Numbered from the stretch's first letter, positions 15,676 to 24,153 are shown. The stretch is DNA of 36,878 bases from JACQHJ01 sp964624955 (GCA_964624955.1 CAZUZF010000003.1:1-36878), one strand, 5' to 3'. A program made the numbers and translations. The notes: a model not told the origin generated them from the sequence alone.

Positions 15676-16914
15676 TCAATTAGGTATCGTATGAAGATAC
15701 CAGGTTGTAAGTCCTCCATCGTGTATAACTTTTGCATAATAGAGCTTTCCATTCCTGCAGTTATAAGATCCGCCATATAATTTTCCAGATTTGATTGTTT
15801 TAACTGTAGCTGAAGATGAATCCATATCAATACCAGTATGCACTCCCCCTGAATAAAAGTTTTTGGCAAAACTGTGTGATCCGTAAGCTTGGTTTATTAT
15901 AATAGGCTCATTTAAAGGCCAAGGAAGCTCACCTGTTGGATTTATTGTTCCATAAACGCTATAACTATCAGGAGAGTAAGAATAGGAGAAACTCACTCCT
16001 CCCTTTAAATAATTATTTGGATCTTGGACTGATCCGTCTTTTTGTATTTCAAAATGTAAATGAGCTCCTGTAGAACAACCAGGGCTTACGCCGTATGAAG
16101 CTATTGTGCCAATAGAATCCCCTTGATTAACATCTCTCATATAAGAATCTACTCCCCCTCCAAAAACAATCGCCCTTTCAGCTTGCGCTTGCTCTAAAAG
16201 TCTTTGATATCTTGCTTCATCATTTTTTGTTACTTCAAGCAAAGCTTGCTTATTTTTTTTGTCCTGTGCAAGCTGGTTGGTATACTGTTCTAACTGAATT
16301 TTTAATGCTTCTACCTTAGCCTTTTTTTCTTCAAATATTTCTTTTTGATTTGCATAGTCTACTTTTGCCTGCTGTGTTTGGTAGATGAGTTGTTTGTCAT
16401 GAGCCTGGGCTCTTTTTAAATAATTAAGCCTTGATAAAAAATCAGAAGCATCTGAAGATGTAAGAAGAATCTGCAATGGTTGTATTGTTCCCACTTCATA
16501 GGTTGCAACCACCCTGTTAATTAAAACTTCAACCAGTTCATTTAAAGATTTTTCAAGGCCTGATATTTTTTTGGTAGCTGTATCAATGTCTAATGTGATA
16601 TCGGTTATTTGCTCCTGGGTAGACGCTATTTGATATTCAGTTAATTTTATCTGATTATCTATTACGCCAATTTGGGAAGAAAGAGTTTTTTTCTCTCCTT
16701 CTTTTTCACTTATTTTATTCTTAAGGTATTCTACGCATTGATCATTGTTTAATTTTTGTTCTGCGCATTCAGGAATGGTTGCTGCAGTTGATGATGAAGG
16801 GATGGGAGTTGGCGTTGTTTCAGCAAGAGAATAAGCGCTAGAAAAAATTAGGACCAAAAGACAAATTGAAAATATGAATAGTTTTTTTAAAAGATTCATA
16901 GAACATAAATTCAT
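15676..16914 (-). CDS. Coiled-coil M23 peptidoglycan hydrolase with circularly permuted catalytic domain
   Basis: This 412-residue exported protein has a signal peptide or anchor (8-31), two long coiled-coil segments (about 60-130 and 170-248), and an M23-type zinc peptidase region (about 255-412). The catalytic elements come in the wrong order: the normally C-terminal block GDSIGTIASYG with STGAHLHFEI (H285, H287) is first, and the normally N-terminal block GVHTGIDM (H359, D363) with WYLH (H408) ends the protein. All expected zinc and catalytic residues are present. The gene overlaps ftsX by 4 bases (ATGA), the usual place for an EnvC/PcsB-type hydrolase activated by FtsEX. A second ATG at 16899 gives a slightly shorter signal peptide. 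Confidence 0.85.
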   Translation of the reverse strand: MNLCSMNLLKKLFIFSICLLVLIFSSAYSLAETTPTPIPSSSTAATIPECAEQKLNNDQCVEYLKNKISEKEGEKKTLSSQIGVIDNQIKLTEYQIASTQEQITDITLDIDTATKKISGLEKSLNELVEVLINRVVATYEVGTIQPLQILLTSSDASDFLSRLNYLKRAQAHDKQLIYQTQQAKVDYANQKEIFEEKKAKVEALKIQLEQYTNQLAQDKKNKQALLEVTKNDEARYQRLLEQAQAERAIVFGGGVDSYMRDVNQGDSIGTIASYGVSPGCSTGAHLHFEIQKDGSVQDPNNYLKGGVSFSYSYSPDSYSVYGTINPTGELPWPLNEPIIINQAYGSHSFAKNFYSGGVHTGIDMDSSSATVKTIKSGKLYGGSYNCRNGKLYYAKVIHDGGLTTWYLHTIPN

Positions 16915-17777
16915 TTAAGATATCTAAGTACAGCAAGAAAGCTTGAGATAATACCAAGAAGGGTTGCCAAAAGCAGTTCAAATCCTAAAAGTATTAGAAG
17001 ATCAATGTAAGGAACTGGAATAACCGGAATACCTTTTAGGAAAGATTCTAAAAATGGAGTCGCGTATAAAAGCGTTGCGGTTGAGATTGCCCAACCAATT
17101 GCAGCACCAATAACTCCATAAAATATGCCCTCAATGATAAAAGGCCATCTTATATACCAACTCGTTGCGCCAATTAAACGCATTATTTCTATGTCTTCTT
17201 TTTTGTGCGATATTTTTATACTAATTATTGTCACCATTATAAAAATGGAAACTAAAGAAAGAAGAACTATTAACGCAATTCCAATTTTTCTAACCGCATT
17301 TGTCCAGTTAGTTAATGCTGAAACTACATCTTTTTGATAGATTACTTCAGAGACAATTGGGGATTTTTTCAAAGCGTCTGAGATTTCTCCCAAATCTTCA
17401 ATTTCTACTGCGGAAATTTCAAATGAAGCTGGCAAAACATCTGCTGTAACTAAATCAAGTAGAAGTGGGTCATCCTTATTTTGCTCCCTGTAAATATTTA
17501 AGGCGTCTTCTTTGGAAACATATTTTATTGATGCTACTTTTCCGCTTTGGGAAAGCTGATTTTCCAAAGCGTTTATATCAGCTTGGGGTGCATCATTTTT
17601 GAAAAACGCGGTAACTTGTGGTTTTGATTCAAAAAAATTAATAATTTTAGATGAGCCTACTAATAAAAAAGTAAAGAAAGATACGACCAGAAAAGTTAAT
17701 GTCATTATTAAAATTGCAGCCAATGCCTGATACGGCGATCTTCTAATGTTTCTTGCAGCTGTACTTATATATTTCAT
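16911..17777 (-). CDS. ftsX: Cell-division protein FtsX
   Basis: The 288-residue membrane protein has a cytoplasmic N-terminus (MKYISTAARNIRRSPYQA), a first membrane helix near 20-42, an extracytoplasmic domain of about 120 residues, and three further helices near 170-195, 222-247 and 262-285. The motif IMRLIGATSWYIRWPFIIEG near 198-217 is the FtsX-specific coupling loop that meets FtsE. FtsX passes ATP-driven movement to a peptidoglycan hydrolase outside the cell, and the next gene is such a hydrolase. It overlaps both ftsE and the hydrolase gene by 4 bases. Confidence 0.93.
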   Translation of the reverse strand: MKYISTAARNIRRSPYQALAAILIMTLTFLVVSFFTFLLVGSSKIINFFESKPQVTAFFKNDAPQADINALENQLSQSGKVASIKYVSKEDALNIYREQNKDDPLLLDLVTADVLPASFEISAVEIEDLGEISDALKKSPIVSEVIYQKDVVSALTNWTNAVRKIGIALIVLLSLVSIFIMVTIISIKISHKKEDIEIMRLIGATSWYIRWPFIIEGIFYGVIGAAIGWAISTATLLYATPFLESFLKGIPVIPVPYIDLLILLGFELLLATLLGIISSFLAVLRYLK

Positions 17778-18589
17778 TGTTTTTCCTCCCTTTCTTTATC
17801 ATCTTTTTCTTGCTCTTTGTTACTGTGCTGAGGCTTATGGGATTTTTCTTGGGCTTGCTGTGTATCCTCTGTTTTCTCTTGTTTTTCTTCTTCTTGCTTT
17901 TCTTCATGCTTTTTGCCCTCATGGTGGCCTCTTTCTTCTTTAACAATCTTTCCTTTATCCAAATGAACAACTCTTTTATTCATGCTTTTTACAATATCAG
18001 TGTTGTGTGTTGCCATAATAACCGTTGTTCCCACTTTATTTATATCCGATAAAAGCTTTACTATTTCCCATGAGGTCGCAAGGTCCAAATTGCCTGTTGG
18101 CTCATCAGCAAGTAGAATTTCCGGGGAAAGAACAAGAGCTCTTGCAATTGCGGTTCTTTGCAACTCTCCTCCTGAAAGCTGAATGGGAAACTTATCCCGA
18201 TGCTCTAAAAGACCAACTTGTCTAAGAACTTCTTCAACTCTAACTAACGCATTTTTTGCATTTTCTCCGGAAACCTCTAAAGGAAGCACTACATTTTCAA
18301 AAATAGTTCTGTCTGCCAAAAGTTTTAGGTCCTGAAAAACTACCCCTATCTTTTTCCGAAAAGAAGAGAGTTTTCCTTTGGGAAGCTTTGCAACATCGAA
18401 TTCGTTGACAAAGATAGTCCCTTCTGTTGACAAAGTATCTCTTATTAAAAGCCTAAAAAGTGTAGTTTTACCAGATCCTGTTGGACCAACTAAAAAAAGA
18501 AATTCTCCTTTATCAACTAATAGAGAAACATCTGAAAGACCAAGAGTTCCTGTTGCAAATTTTTTGGATACTTTATCTAGTTTTATCAT
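17774..18589 (-). CDS. ftsE: Cell-division ATPase FtsE with charged C-terminal tail
   Basis: The 271-residue ABC ATPase has Walker A GPTGSGKT at 35-42, Q-loop VVFQDLKLL near 83-91, signature LSGGELQRTAIARAL at 138-152, Walker B ILLADEP at 158-164 and the switch His in MATHNTD at 192-198. FtsE is normally about 220-230 residues. Here about 50 extra residues (221-271) consist almost only of Lys, Glu, Gln, Asp and His. The core is complete, so the tail is an addition. The start shares one base with the stop of the preceding membrane-protein gene (TAATG). Confidence 0.93.
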   Translation of the reverse strand: MIKLDKVSKKFATGTLGLSDVSLLVDKGEFLFLVGPTGSGKTTLFRLLIRDTLSTEGTIFVNEFDVAKLPKGKLSSFRKKIGVVFQDLKLLADRTIFENVVLPLEVSGENAKNALVRVEEVLRQVGLLEHRDKFPIQLSGGELQRTAIARALVLSPEILLADEPTGNLDLATSWEIVKLLSDINKVGTTVIMATHNTDIVKSMNKRVVHLDKGKIVKEERGHHEGKKHEEKQEEEKQEKTEDTQQAQEKSHKPQHSNKEQEKDDKEREEKQ

Positions 18590-19062
18590 TACAAAACCTC
18601 AACTCTTCCTACGTCCATAAGCCAGCCAGCGTGTTGAGCTTTTTGCGTTTCTCCCCAGACCTTTATTTTTCTGGCTACAAACTTTGAAAGATCTACGATT
18701 GATGAAGTAAGATAAACGTTTTGGCTCTCTCCGCCCGGTCTTTCAAGATGAAAAGCGCCTTCACCTTCTATTCCGCCTTCTTTTAAAGTTCCCTCGACAA
18801 CATCCTTAAAAGTCTTTGTATCATCAGAGCCAACTACTGTTCCTTTGGGCGCTTCGGATAAATTCAAGATTCCACCAGTTTGCGAAGTTGCATTCTTTCC
18901 GCCTGTTGACGAAAGGAAAAAGCCGGTGAGTATTCCAACAACTACTACCAGGGTTAAAGCAACAATAATTTTAGGAGAATATTTTGATTTGAAACTTTCC
19001 TTATCGAAATTTTTGATTAAAGGCTGCTCTTGCGTTTTTTGATCTAATTGTTCTTTTTCCAT
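18589..19062 (-). CDS. Single-pass membrane protein with OB-like outer domain, unknown
   Basis: This 157-residue protein has a charged cytoplasmic N-terminus, one membrane helix near 33-53 (IIVALTLVVVVGILTGFFLS), a short Gly/Ser-rich spacer, and an outer domain near 70-157. The end, NVYLTSSIVDLSKFVARKIKV followed by WGET and a C-terminal VGRVEVL, has the strand pattern of a small OB-fold. No function is recognised. A GGGGGTGA stretch 13-20 bases before the ATG may bind ribosomes. It immediately precedes ftsE, so a link to FtsEX or the envelope is plausible but not shown. Confidence 0.65.
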   Translation of the reverse strand: MEKEQLDQKTQEQPLIKNFDKESFKSKYSPKIIVALTLVVVVGILTGFFLSSTGGKNATSQTGGILNLSEAPKGTVVGSDDTKTFKDVVEGTLKEGGIEGEGAFHLERPGGESQNVYLTSSIVDLSKFVARKIKVWGETQKAQHAGWLMDVGRVEVL

Positions 19063-19119
19063 TAAAATAAACTTTCACCCCCTCATCTAGTAAACCATAT
19101 TCTACCCATTTTATCAACC

Positions 19120-20124
19120 CTAAAGCTGCCTTAACTCCTCTTCTATAAACTGGTCTATTTCCCCATCCAAAACAGCTTGCGCATTTGACGTTTCAAAACC
19201 TGTTCGCAGGTCTTTTACCATTTTATACGGATGCAAAACGTATGATCTTATCTGATTTCCGAAAGCTGGTGTTTTATACGCTCCCTTAAGACTTTGTTGC
19301 TTCCTTTTCTTCTCCTCCTCTGATAAAAGCCAAAGCTTTGCACGAAGTATTTTTAATGCGTACTCTCTGTTTTTCCCCTGATATCTTTCTCCGGAAGCGG
19401 TAACTGTAATTCCTGTTGGTTTATGTTTTAGCCTTACAGCTGTTGCTACTTTATTGACATTTTGTCCTCCCTTGCCTCCGCTTCTAAAAAAATCCCACTC
19501 TAAATCTTCCTCTTTTAAAAGAGTATCATTTTCTTTGTCAATAATTGGCAAAACCTCAACCAAGGCAAAAGAAGTTTGTCTTAGTTTATCTGCATTAAAA
19601 GGAGATTGCCTAACAAGTCTGTGCACTCCTGCCTCATGCTTTAAATATCCATAGGCAAAATTTGCGTTTATAGAAATTACAACACTTTTTATTCCTGCTT
19701 CTTCTCCTCTCACTTCCTCAACTGTTTCAAAGCTCCATGATTTTTTTTCAAAATACCTTGTATACATTCTGTTAAGCATATTTGCCCAATCCATTGCCTC
19801 AACCCCGCCTTGACCGGAGTGAATAGATAAAATTGCAGGACCCTTATCATATGGATTCGAGAAATACAAAAGATTCTCAAGTCTCTCGACCAGTTCTTTC
19901 ATACTACCCACGTCTTTTGCATTGATTAAGTCTGAAAGTTTTTCATAGTCTGCAATTTCCTCCTGTAAGTTTGCCAATTCCCTCATTTTAGCTGTAGCAA
20001 GTTGCGGGTTTTTCCAAAATGAAGGATCTGTTGACTGCGCCTCTATTGAAGACGCCGAGTATCTTTTTTCATCAATATCTATTTTTTCTAAGATTTTTTT
20101 TGCTTTAACTAAAATGTCATCCAT
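19120..20124 (-). CDS. prfB: Peptide chain release factor 2
   Basis: The 334-residue protein is a class I release factor. The stop-codon reading tripeptide is SPF at 174-176 (RQSPFNADKLRQ), which marks RF2 (UGA and UAA), and the peptidyl-tRNA hydrolysis motif GGQ is at 219-221. The protein starts near the point where many bacterial prfB genes have their in-frame UGA and programmed +1 frameshift. Here the ATG is one base after the stop of the NRAMP gene (TAATATG), leaving no room for the short first ORF, so autoregulation by frameshift is absent. Its presence agrees with UGA being a stop in this genome. Confidence 0.94.
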   Translation of the reverse strand: MDDILVKAKKILEKIDIDEKRYSASSIEAQSTDPSFWKNPQLATAKMRELANLQEEIADYEKLSDLINAKDVGSMKELVERLENLLYFSNPYDKGPAILSIHSGQGGVEAMDWANMLNRMYTRYFEKKSWSFETVEEVRGEEAGIKSVVISINANFAYGYLKHEAGVHRLVRQSPFNADKLRQTSFALVEVLPIIDKENDTLLKEEDLEWDFFRSGGKGGQNVNKVATAVRLKHKPTGITVTASGERYQGKNREYALKILRAKLWLLSEEEKKRKQQSLKGAYKTPAFGNQIRSYVLHPYKMVKDLRTGFETSNAQAVLDGEIDQFIEEELRQL

Positions 20125-20125
20125 A

Positions 20126-21391
20126 TTAAATTAAAAATGAAAATAAAACAAAAATAGCTACAATGGCCATGACTAATGTAATTGCCCAGCCCATTATATT
20201 AGAAACTAACGGATTTGTCCTCCCATTCATAATTTCTTTGTTATTTGAAATCCGCATAATAAGGATAAGTAAAATTGGGGCACAAAGTCCGTTAAGTATT
20301 GCAGCCCAGTAAAGTATTTCAAATGGTTTAAAAGGCAAAAATCCAATTATTAGGCCAAGCAGTGTGGCAAGGGCAATAACAAAATAAAAAGTGGGGGCTT
20401 GCGAAAATCTTTTATTAAGTCCTGTTGTAAAACCAAAGCTTTCAGAAATTGCATAAGAAGCGCTTCCAGCAAGTATTGGAACTGCCAAAAGCCCTGTTCC
20501 AATAATACCCAAGGCAAAAAGTAAAAAAGCAAAATCTCCTGCAATTGGTCTTAGAGCCAAAGCTGCTTGATCTGCAGTTTCAATGGTTCTTATCCCATTA
20601 ACATTAAGCGTTGAGGCAGTGGTTACGATTATAAAAAACATGACCAGATTTGAGAAAAACATGCCTATTGCCGTATCAAGCCTTAAGTGCCTAATATCTT
20701 TGCCTGTTATATGAGGCTTTCCCCTCCCCATGCTTGCAATTTTGTGATGCATGATTTCTTCCTCAACTTCTTCATCAGCCTGCCAGAAAAAAAGGTAGGG
20801 TGAAATGGTAGTTCCTAAAATGGCAACAATATTTAATAGATATTCTTTGGAAAAGTAAATTGTGGGTAAGACAGTTGACTTAAGTATTCTAATCCAATCC
20901 TGCTTGACCACAAAAGCAGCAAAGATATAGGCAAAAAGAGAAAATGTTAAGTATTTAAGAATCTTTGAGTAAGTTTGGTATGATACAAAAATCTCCAAAG
21001 TTACGGTAGTTACTGTTAAAACAAATAACCAAAAGACAAAGGGAAGATTAATAACAAGCTTTGCTGAAGCTGCCATGGCAGATAGATCAGCCGCAATGTT
21101 TATAGTATTTGCAAAAAATAAAACAAAAACCGCAAAGTATAAAATCCACTTTGGATAATATTTTCTGATTATTCCTGAAAGTCCCATTCCAGTTGCAAGA
21201 CCAATTCTTCCGCAGATTTCCTGAACAATTGTCATAAAAGGAAAAGAAAAAAGAGCTGTCCAACTTTGGGAATACCCAAACATTGCTCCGGTTTGGGAAT
21301 AAGCTGCGATACCTGAGGGGTCATCGTCTGCAGCGCCGGTTATAAATCCAGGACCTAAAACTTTTAATATTTTTTTAAGCTTCTCTCTCAT
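20126..21391 (-). CDS. NRAMP-like divalent metal transporter, non-canonical metal site
   Basis: The 421-residue protein has about 11 membrane segments and the overall pattern of the NRAMP/MntH family. The metal-site motif in helix 1, usually DPGN, reads DPSG (24-27, in AADDDPSGIAAYSQTGAMFGY without the first Ala). The helix 6 motif, usually MPH, reads SPY (197-199, in GTTISPYLFFWQADEE). The metal-contacting Asn and Met are therefore absent, so the substrate may not be Mn or Fe. An acidic cytoplasmic loop (EEVEEE) follows helix 6. The gene is 7 bases after the upstream small protein and one base before prfB. Confidence 0.82.
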   Translation of the reverse strand: MREKLKKILKVLGPGFITGAADDDPSGIAAYSQTGAMFGYSQSWTALFSFPFMTIVQEICGRIGLATGMGLSGIIRKYYPKWILYFAVFVLFFANTINIAADLSAMAASAKLVINLPFVFWLFVLTVTTVTLEIFVSYQTYSKILKYLTFSLFAYIFAAFVVKQDWIRILKSTVLPTIYFSKEYLLNIVAILGTTISPYLFFWQADEEVEEEIMHHKIASMGRGKPHITGKDIRHLRLDTAIGMFFSNLVMFFIIVTTASTLNVNGIRTIETADQAALALRPIAGDFAFLLFALGIIGTGLLAVPILAGSASYAISESFGFTTGLNKRFSQAPTFYFVIALATLLGLIIGFLPFKPFEILYWAAILNGLCAPILLILIMRISNNKEIMNGRTNPLVSNIMGWAITLVMAIVAIFVLFSFLI

Positions 21392-21398
21392 CTTTCAT

Positions 21399-21779
21399 TT
21401 AAAGCCCGCTGCAAATTCTCTCACAAGTACTTTTAAGTTGGCTTTTGGGTAAATCTTGAAGAGACTTTAAATCGTTAATAATTTTTTGTACCTGCGGGGA
21501 AGAGGTCGCAATCTCAGCAACATCTAGATTTTGAGCTTGAGTTTTTAAATTATTAATATTTGACTGTATTCCCTCCCTTATACTATTCGAAAGCTCTTTA
21601 GTATCAACACCCTTGACCTGCTGGTTAGTTTTTTGAGGAGCTTTTGAATAATTTTGATCCAAAAGATATGATCTAAACTTAAGGCCAACAAAAACAATTA
21701 AAACTACCAAAACAAAAGTTATAAAGATTTTTTTCTTATCCCAAACAATCTCTTCTTCTATTTTTTTTGTTCTTGCCAT
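21399..21779 (-). CDS. Single-pass membrane protein, unknown function
   Basis: I place the start at the ATG at 21779 (126 residues, MARTKKIEEEIV) because a TACAAT element ends 9 bases before it; an in-frame ATG at 21845 would lie upstream of that element. The protein has a short charged N-terminus, one membrane helix near 17-36, and an outer region with a helical segment ending in two cysteines (STCERICSGL). No family is recognised. It precedes the NRAMP-like gene in the same operon and is divergent from uppP. Confidence 0.65.
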   Translation of the reverse strand: MARTKKIEEEIVWDKKKIFITFVLVVLIVFVGLKFRSYLLDQNYSKAPQKTNQQVKGVDTKELSNSIREGIQSNINNLKTQAQNLDVAEIATSSPQVQKIINDLKSLQDLPKSQLKSTCERICSGL

Positions 21780-21787
21780 TTGACTTA

Positions 21788-21793
21788 ATTGTA
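21788..21793 (-). promoter_or_regulatory. -10 element of the 21779 gene
   Basis: TACAAT on the minus strand ends 9 bases before the ATG at 21779, so the transcript would start about 2 bases before the start codon. No clear -35 box is seen. Confidence 0.4.
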
Positions 21794-21853
21794 GGCAATA
21801 AGGTCTTATTTTGCAATCAAAATATTTGTAATTAAAATAAACCAAAATAATAG

Positions 21854-21859
21854 TATAAT
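21854..21859 (+). promoter_or_regulatory. -10 element of uppP
   Basis: A perfect TATAAT ends 8 bases before the uppP ATG at 21867. The predicted transcript start is adjacent to the start codon. No good -35 box stands at the expected place. Confidence 0.5.
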
Positions 21860-21866
21860 TAAGTTT

Positions 21867-22640
21867 ATGGACTACATTGTGGCCGTTATTCTTTCAATTG
21901 TTGAAGGAATAACCGAATTTTTGCCCATATCCTCAACAGGACATCTTATCCTTACCTCTGAAATTTTAAAAATACAACAAACAGATTTTGTAAAAGACTT
22001 TGAGATAGTAATTCAGCTTGGGGCAATACTTTCAATAGTTGTTTTGTATTTTAAAGTTTTTTTTCAAAGCAGACAAATTTGGAAAAGGATAATAACTTCC
22101 TTTATTCCAACCGCAATTGTTGGATTTATACTTTTTAAGTTTATAAAACAATATTTACTCGGAAATCTTTACATTACTCTTTTTGCTTTACTAATTGGTG
22201 GAATTTTACTTATTATCCTAGAGCTTTTATATAAGGAAAAAGATCACCATGTTGATGCAATCGAGAAAATGCCTCTTAAAAACGCATTTTTAATAGGAGT
22301 CTTTCAGTCAATTGCTGTTATTCCAGGCGTATCAAGGTCTGCGTCAACCATAGTTTCTGCTCTTTTTTTGGGAACTAAAAGAAAAGCAGCCGCAGAGTTT
22401 TCCTTTTTACTTGCAGTTCCGACAATGCTTGCAGCAACTTTTTTTGATATGTTAAAAAGCAATTTTTCATTTAGTTTGAGCCAGTGGTCTATCCTTGCAA
22501 CTGGATTTATTTGTTCATTTATAGTGGCAATTATTGTTGTAAAGCTATTTTTAAGATATTTACAAAACCATAGCTTCATTTCCTTTGGGATTTATAGGAT
22601 TGTTGTAAGCCTCATTTTTTGGTATATTCTTATAAAATGA
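21867..22640 (+). CDS. uppP: Undecaprenyl-diphosphatase UppP (BacA)
   Basis: The 257-residue membrane enzyme removes a phosphate from undecaprenyl diphosphate to recycle the lipid carrier for wall and surface polysaccharide. Both active-site motifs are clear: EGITEFLPISSTGHLIL at 15-31 and PGVSRSASTI near 153-162. Around eight hydrophobic segments match the family. It serves the sugar-polymer genes in the first 12 kb of the window. The stop overlaps the ATG of the next gene (ATGA), so the methyltransferase is co-translated. Confidence 0.95.
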   Translation: MDYIVAVILSIVEGITEFLPISSTGHLILTSEILKIQQTDFVKDFEIVIQLGAILSIVVLYFKVFFQSRQIWKRIITSFIPTAIVGFILFKFIKQYLLGNLYITLFALLIGGILLIILELLYKEKDHHVDAIEKMPLKNAFLIGVFQSIAVIPGVSRSASTIVSALFLGTKRKAAAEFSFLLAVPTMLAATFFDMLKSNFSFSLSQWSILATGFICSFIVAIIVVKLFLRYLQNHSFISFGIYRIVVSLIFWYILIK

Positions 22641-22939
22641 ATACGTTTGATAAGGTCTACGATCTTGTGGCATCAGTTCCAAAAGGCAAGGTTACAACTT
22701 ACGGGGCAATTGCAAAACTTTTATCCATCGATCCAAGGGTAGTAGGATTTGCTTTGCATGCAAATTCCGACTCGCAAACTATTCCCTGTCATAGAGTTAT
22801 TAACTCAAAGGGAGAAATCTCTAGTGGCTATGCCTTTGGGGGAGCCCATATTCAAAAACAAATGCTTGGAAAAGAAGGAATAAAATTTAATGTAGAAAAC
22901 AAAGTAGACCTTAAAAAATACGGTTATTTATTATCCTGA
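22637..22939 (+). CDS. O6-methylguanine-DNA methyltransferase, single-domain
   Basis: The start used is the ATG at 22637, which overlaps the uppP stop by 4 bases (100 residues, MNTFDKVYDLV). An in-frame ATG at 22619 would add six residues inside uppP. The protein is only the DNA-binding and catalytic domain of the Ogt/MGMT family: GKVTTYGAIAKLL near 18-30, RVVGFALHAN near 36-45, and the acceptor cysteine in IPCHRVIN near 51-58. The presence of Cys rather than Trp in this motif separates it from alkyltransferase-like proteins that cannot transfer the methyl group. Its 3' end overlaps the convergent gene by 16 bases. Confidence 0.88.
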   Translation: MNTFDKVYDLVASVPKGKVTTYGAIAKLLSIDPRVVGFALHANSDSQTIPCHRVINSKGEISSGYAFGGAHIQKQMLGKEGIKFNVENKVDLKKYGYLLS

Positions 22940-23262
22940 CTTTTAGTTTCTTTTATATCTTCCAATAACTCTTTTGCAATTTTATCTATTTCGTTTTTAA
23001 GCTTATTCTCTATATCCCAAACCTTCTCTTTAAGATGAGATAAGGTTTTATCATGGTTTTCCAATGATAAATTTTTTAAAAATATTTTTTTATCTTCAGG
23101 GGTTAACTGATCTAATACCTTGGAAACAACTGCCGTATGTATATTTGCCTCAACCAAGGATAATAAATGAACTCTTTCCTTAGATTTTACATCAAGTTCT
23201 GCTATTTCCAAAGTTATATGCGTGGTCTCAACCAAATGTGAATAAAAATGTTTTTTTGCCAT
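22924..23262 (-). CDS. Small helical protein, unknown function
   Basis: The 112-residue protein is soluble and predicted almost fully helical. It has a conserved-looking core (LLSLVEANIHTAVVSKVLDQ, then LTPEDKKIFLKNL) followed by a charged coiled region to the end. There is no membrane segment, and I recognise no catalytic motif. The 3' end overlaps the methyltransferase gene by 16 bases in tail-to-tail orientation. It lies 24 bases after the stop of the preceding gene. Confidence 0.65.
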   Translation of the reverse strand: MAKKHFYSHLVETTHITLEIAELDVKSKERVHLLSLVEANIHTAVVSKVLDQLTPEDKKIFLKNLSLENHDKTLSHLKEKVWDIENKLKNEIDKIAKELLEDIKETKSQDNK

Positions 23263-23286
23263 AATTTTATTAATCTTTATTTTATA

Positions 23287-24153
23287 TTATAAACTAACAG
23301 GTCCCAAAGGTATCTTATTTTCCGGATCATCTACAAAAAAATACAGTACAGGTCCTCTTTGTGAGCCGTCTACTCTTTCTAGATATCTCATCACTTCAGG
23401 AGAGCCACCCAATTGCTTACCTGTCCAGGAAGCAGGACCAGAGTCTGCAATTACGGCTACTATTGCTTTTCCATTGTTGGGATTTACCAAAAGCATCTTT
23501 CTGTACTTAAAAAAATCCATAAATTCTTTTACATTTTCATTAAAACCAGGGGATAAAAAGGTTTGAACCGCTATGTAATATTTTTCTCTTAAATTATCCT
23601 CTACTGTCATTTCATTCCTTGAATTGGCAAAGTATCTAAAAGCACCAAGCCCTGGCGCCATTCCATAACTTCCATATTCCATAGCTTCCTGGGGGCTTTC
23701 AAAATGAGCGTACATACTGTCTCCTGGAAATCTTGCTAAATGCTGCTCTTGACCTATAATTCCATATTGGGTGTTAAGCCTTTTGCCTAACAATTCTCCT
23801 TTCACCCCAATGCCAAAAGTCCTGGATAATACTTCTGTTACTTTTACCTCCTCATCCAAAGTTAATGGCCTTACATCAGCAGGCAATACGTTTTTTAAAT
23901 CGTAAATAAGAAAAACTCTTTTATCTACAGGTTCTTGTTGAGAAGCGTTTGCAGAAAATGAAGCAGGAATTTGAGGAATGATTGGGTTAGTAAGAAGATA
24001 TAGGCCTGCTATTGAACCAACCGCCAGCTGCTTTGAATTGTTCTCAAGCCAGTCAAAAGCTTCTTTGTGTTTTTCAAAAATTTCCTTTTGTAAATCCTTA
24101 TGTTTCTGTGTCCACTTTTTTAAAAGCTTTTGATAATGAATACTTTTACTCAT
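23287..24153 (-). CDS. Exported or membrane-anchored protein of unknown function
   Basis: This 288-residue protein has a basic helical N-terminus (1-40), one hydrophobic segment near 43-62 (QLAVGSIAGLYLLTNPIIPQ), and a long outer region. The end contains KAIVAVIADSGPASWTGKQL and GSPEVMRYL; an Asp-x-Gly-Pro segment of this kind occurs in double-psi barrel proteins such as RlpA, but I cannot confirm that fold. A role at the cell surface is inferred from the topology. A TATGAT element ends 9 bases before its ATG, so it has its own promoter. Confidence 0.65.
   Translation of the reverse strand: MSKSIHYQKLLKKWTQKHKDLQKEIFEKHKEAFDWLENNSKQLAVGSIAGLYLLTNPIIPQIPASFSANASQQEPVDKRVFLIYDLKNVLPADVRPLTLDEEVKVTEVLSRTFGIGVKGELLGKRLNTQYGIIGQEQHLARFPGDSMYAHFESPQEAMEYGSYGMAPGLGAFRYFANSRNEMTVEDNLREKYYIAVQTFLSPGFNENVKEFMDFFKYRKMLLVNPNNGKAIVAVIADSGPASWTGKQLGGSPEVMRYLERVDGSQRGPVLYFFVDDPENKIPLGPVSL

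Noticed and set aside
15654..15869. Minus-strand open frame overlapping the end of the M23 gene, considered as a frameshifted domain end
   Set aside because: Its peptide has no M23 motif, and the main frame already holds every catalytic residue and ends cleanly.
17743..17970. Lys-rich minus-strand frame across the ftsE-ftsX junction
   Set aside because: It is a shifted reading of the A-rich DNA that encodes the charged FtsE tail.
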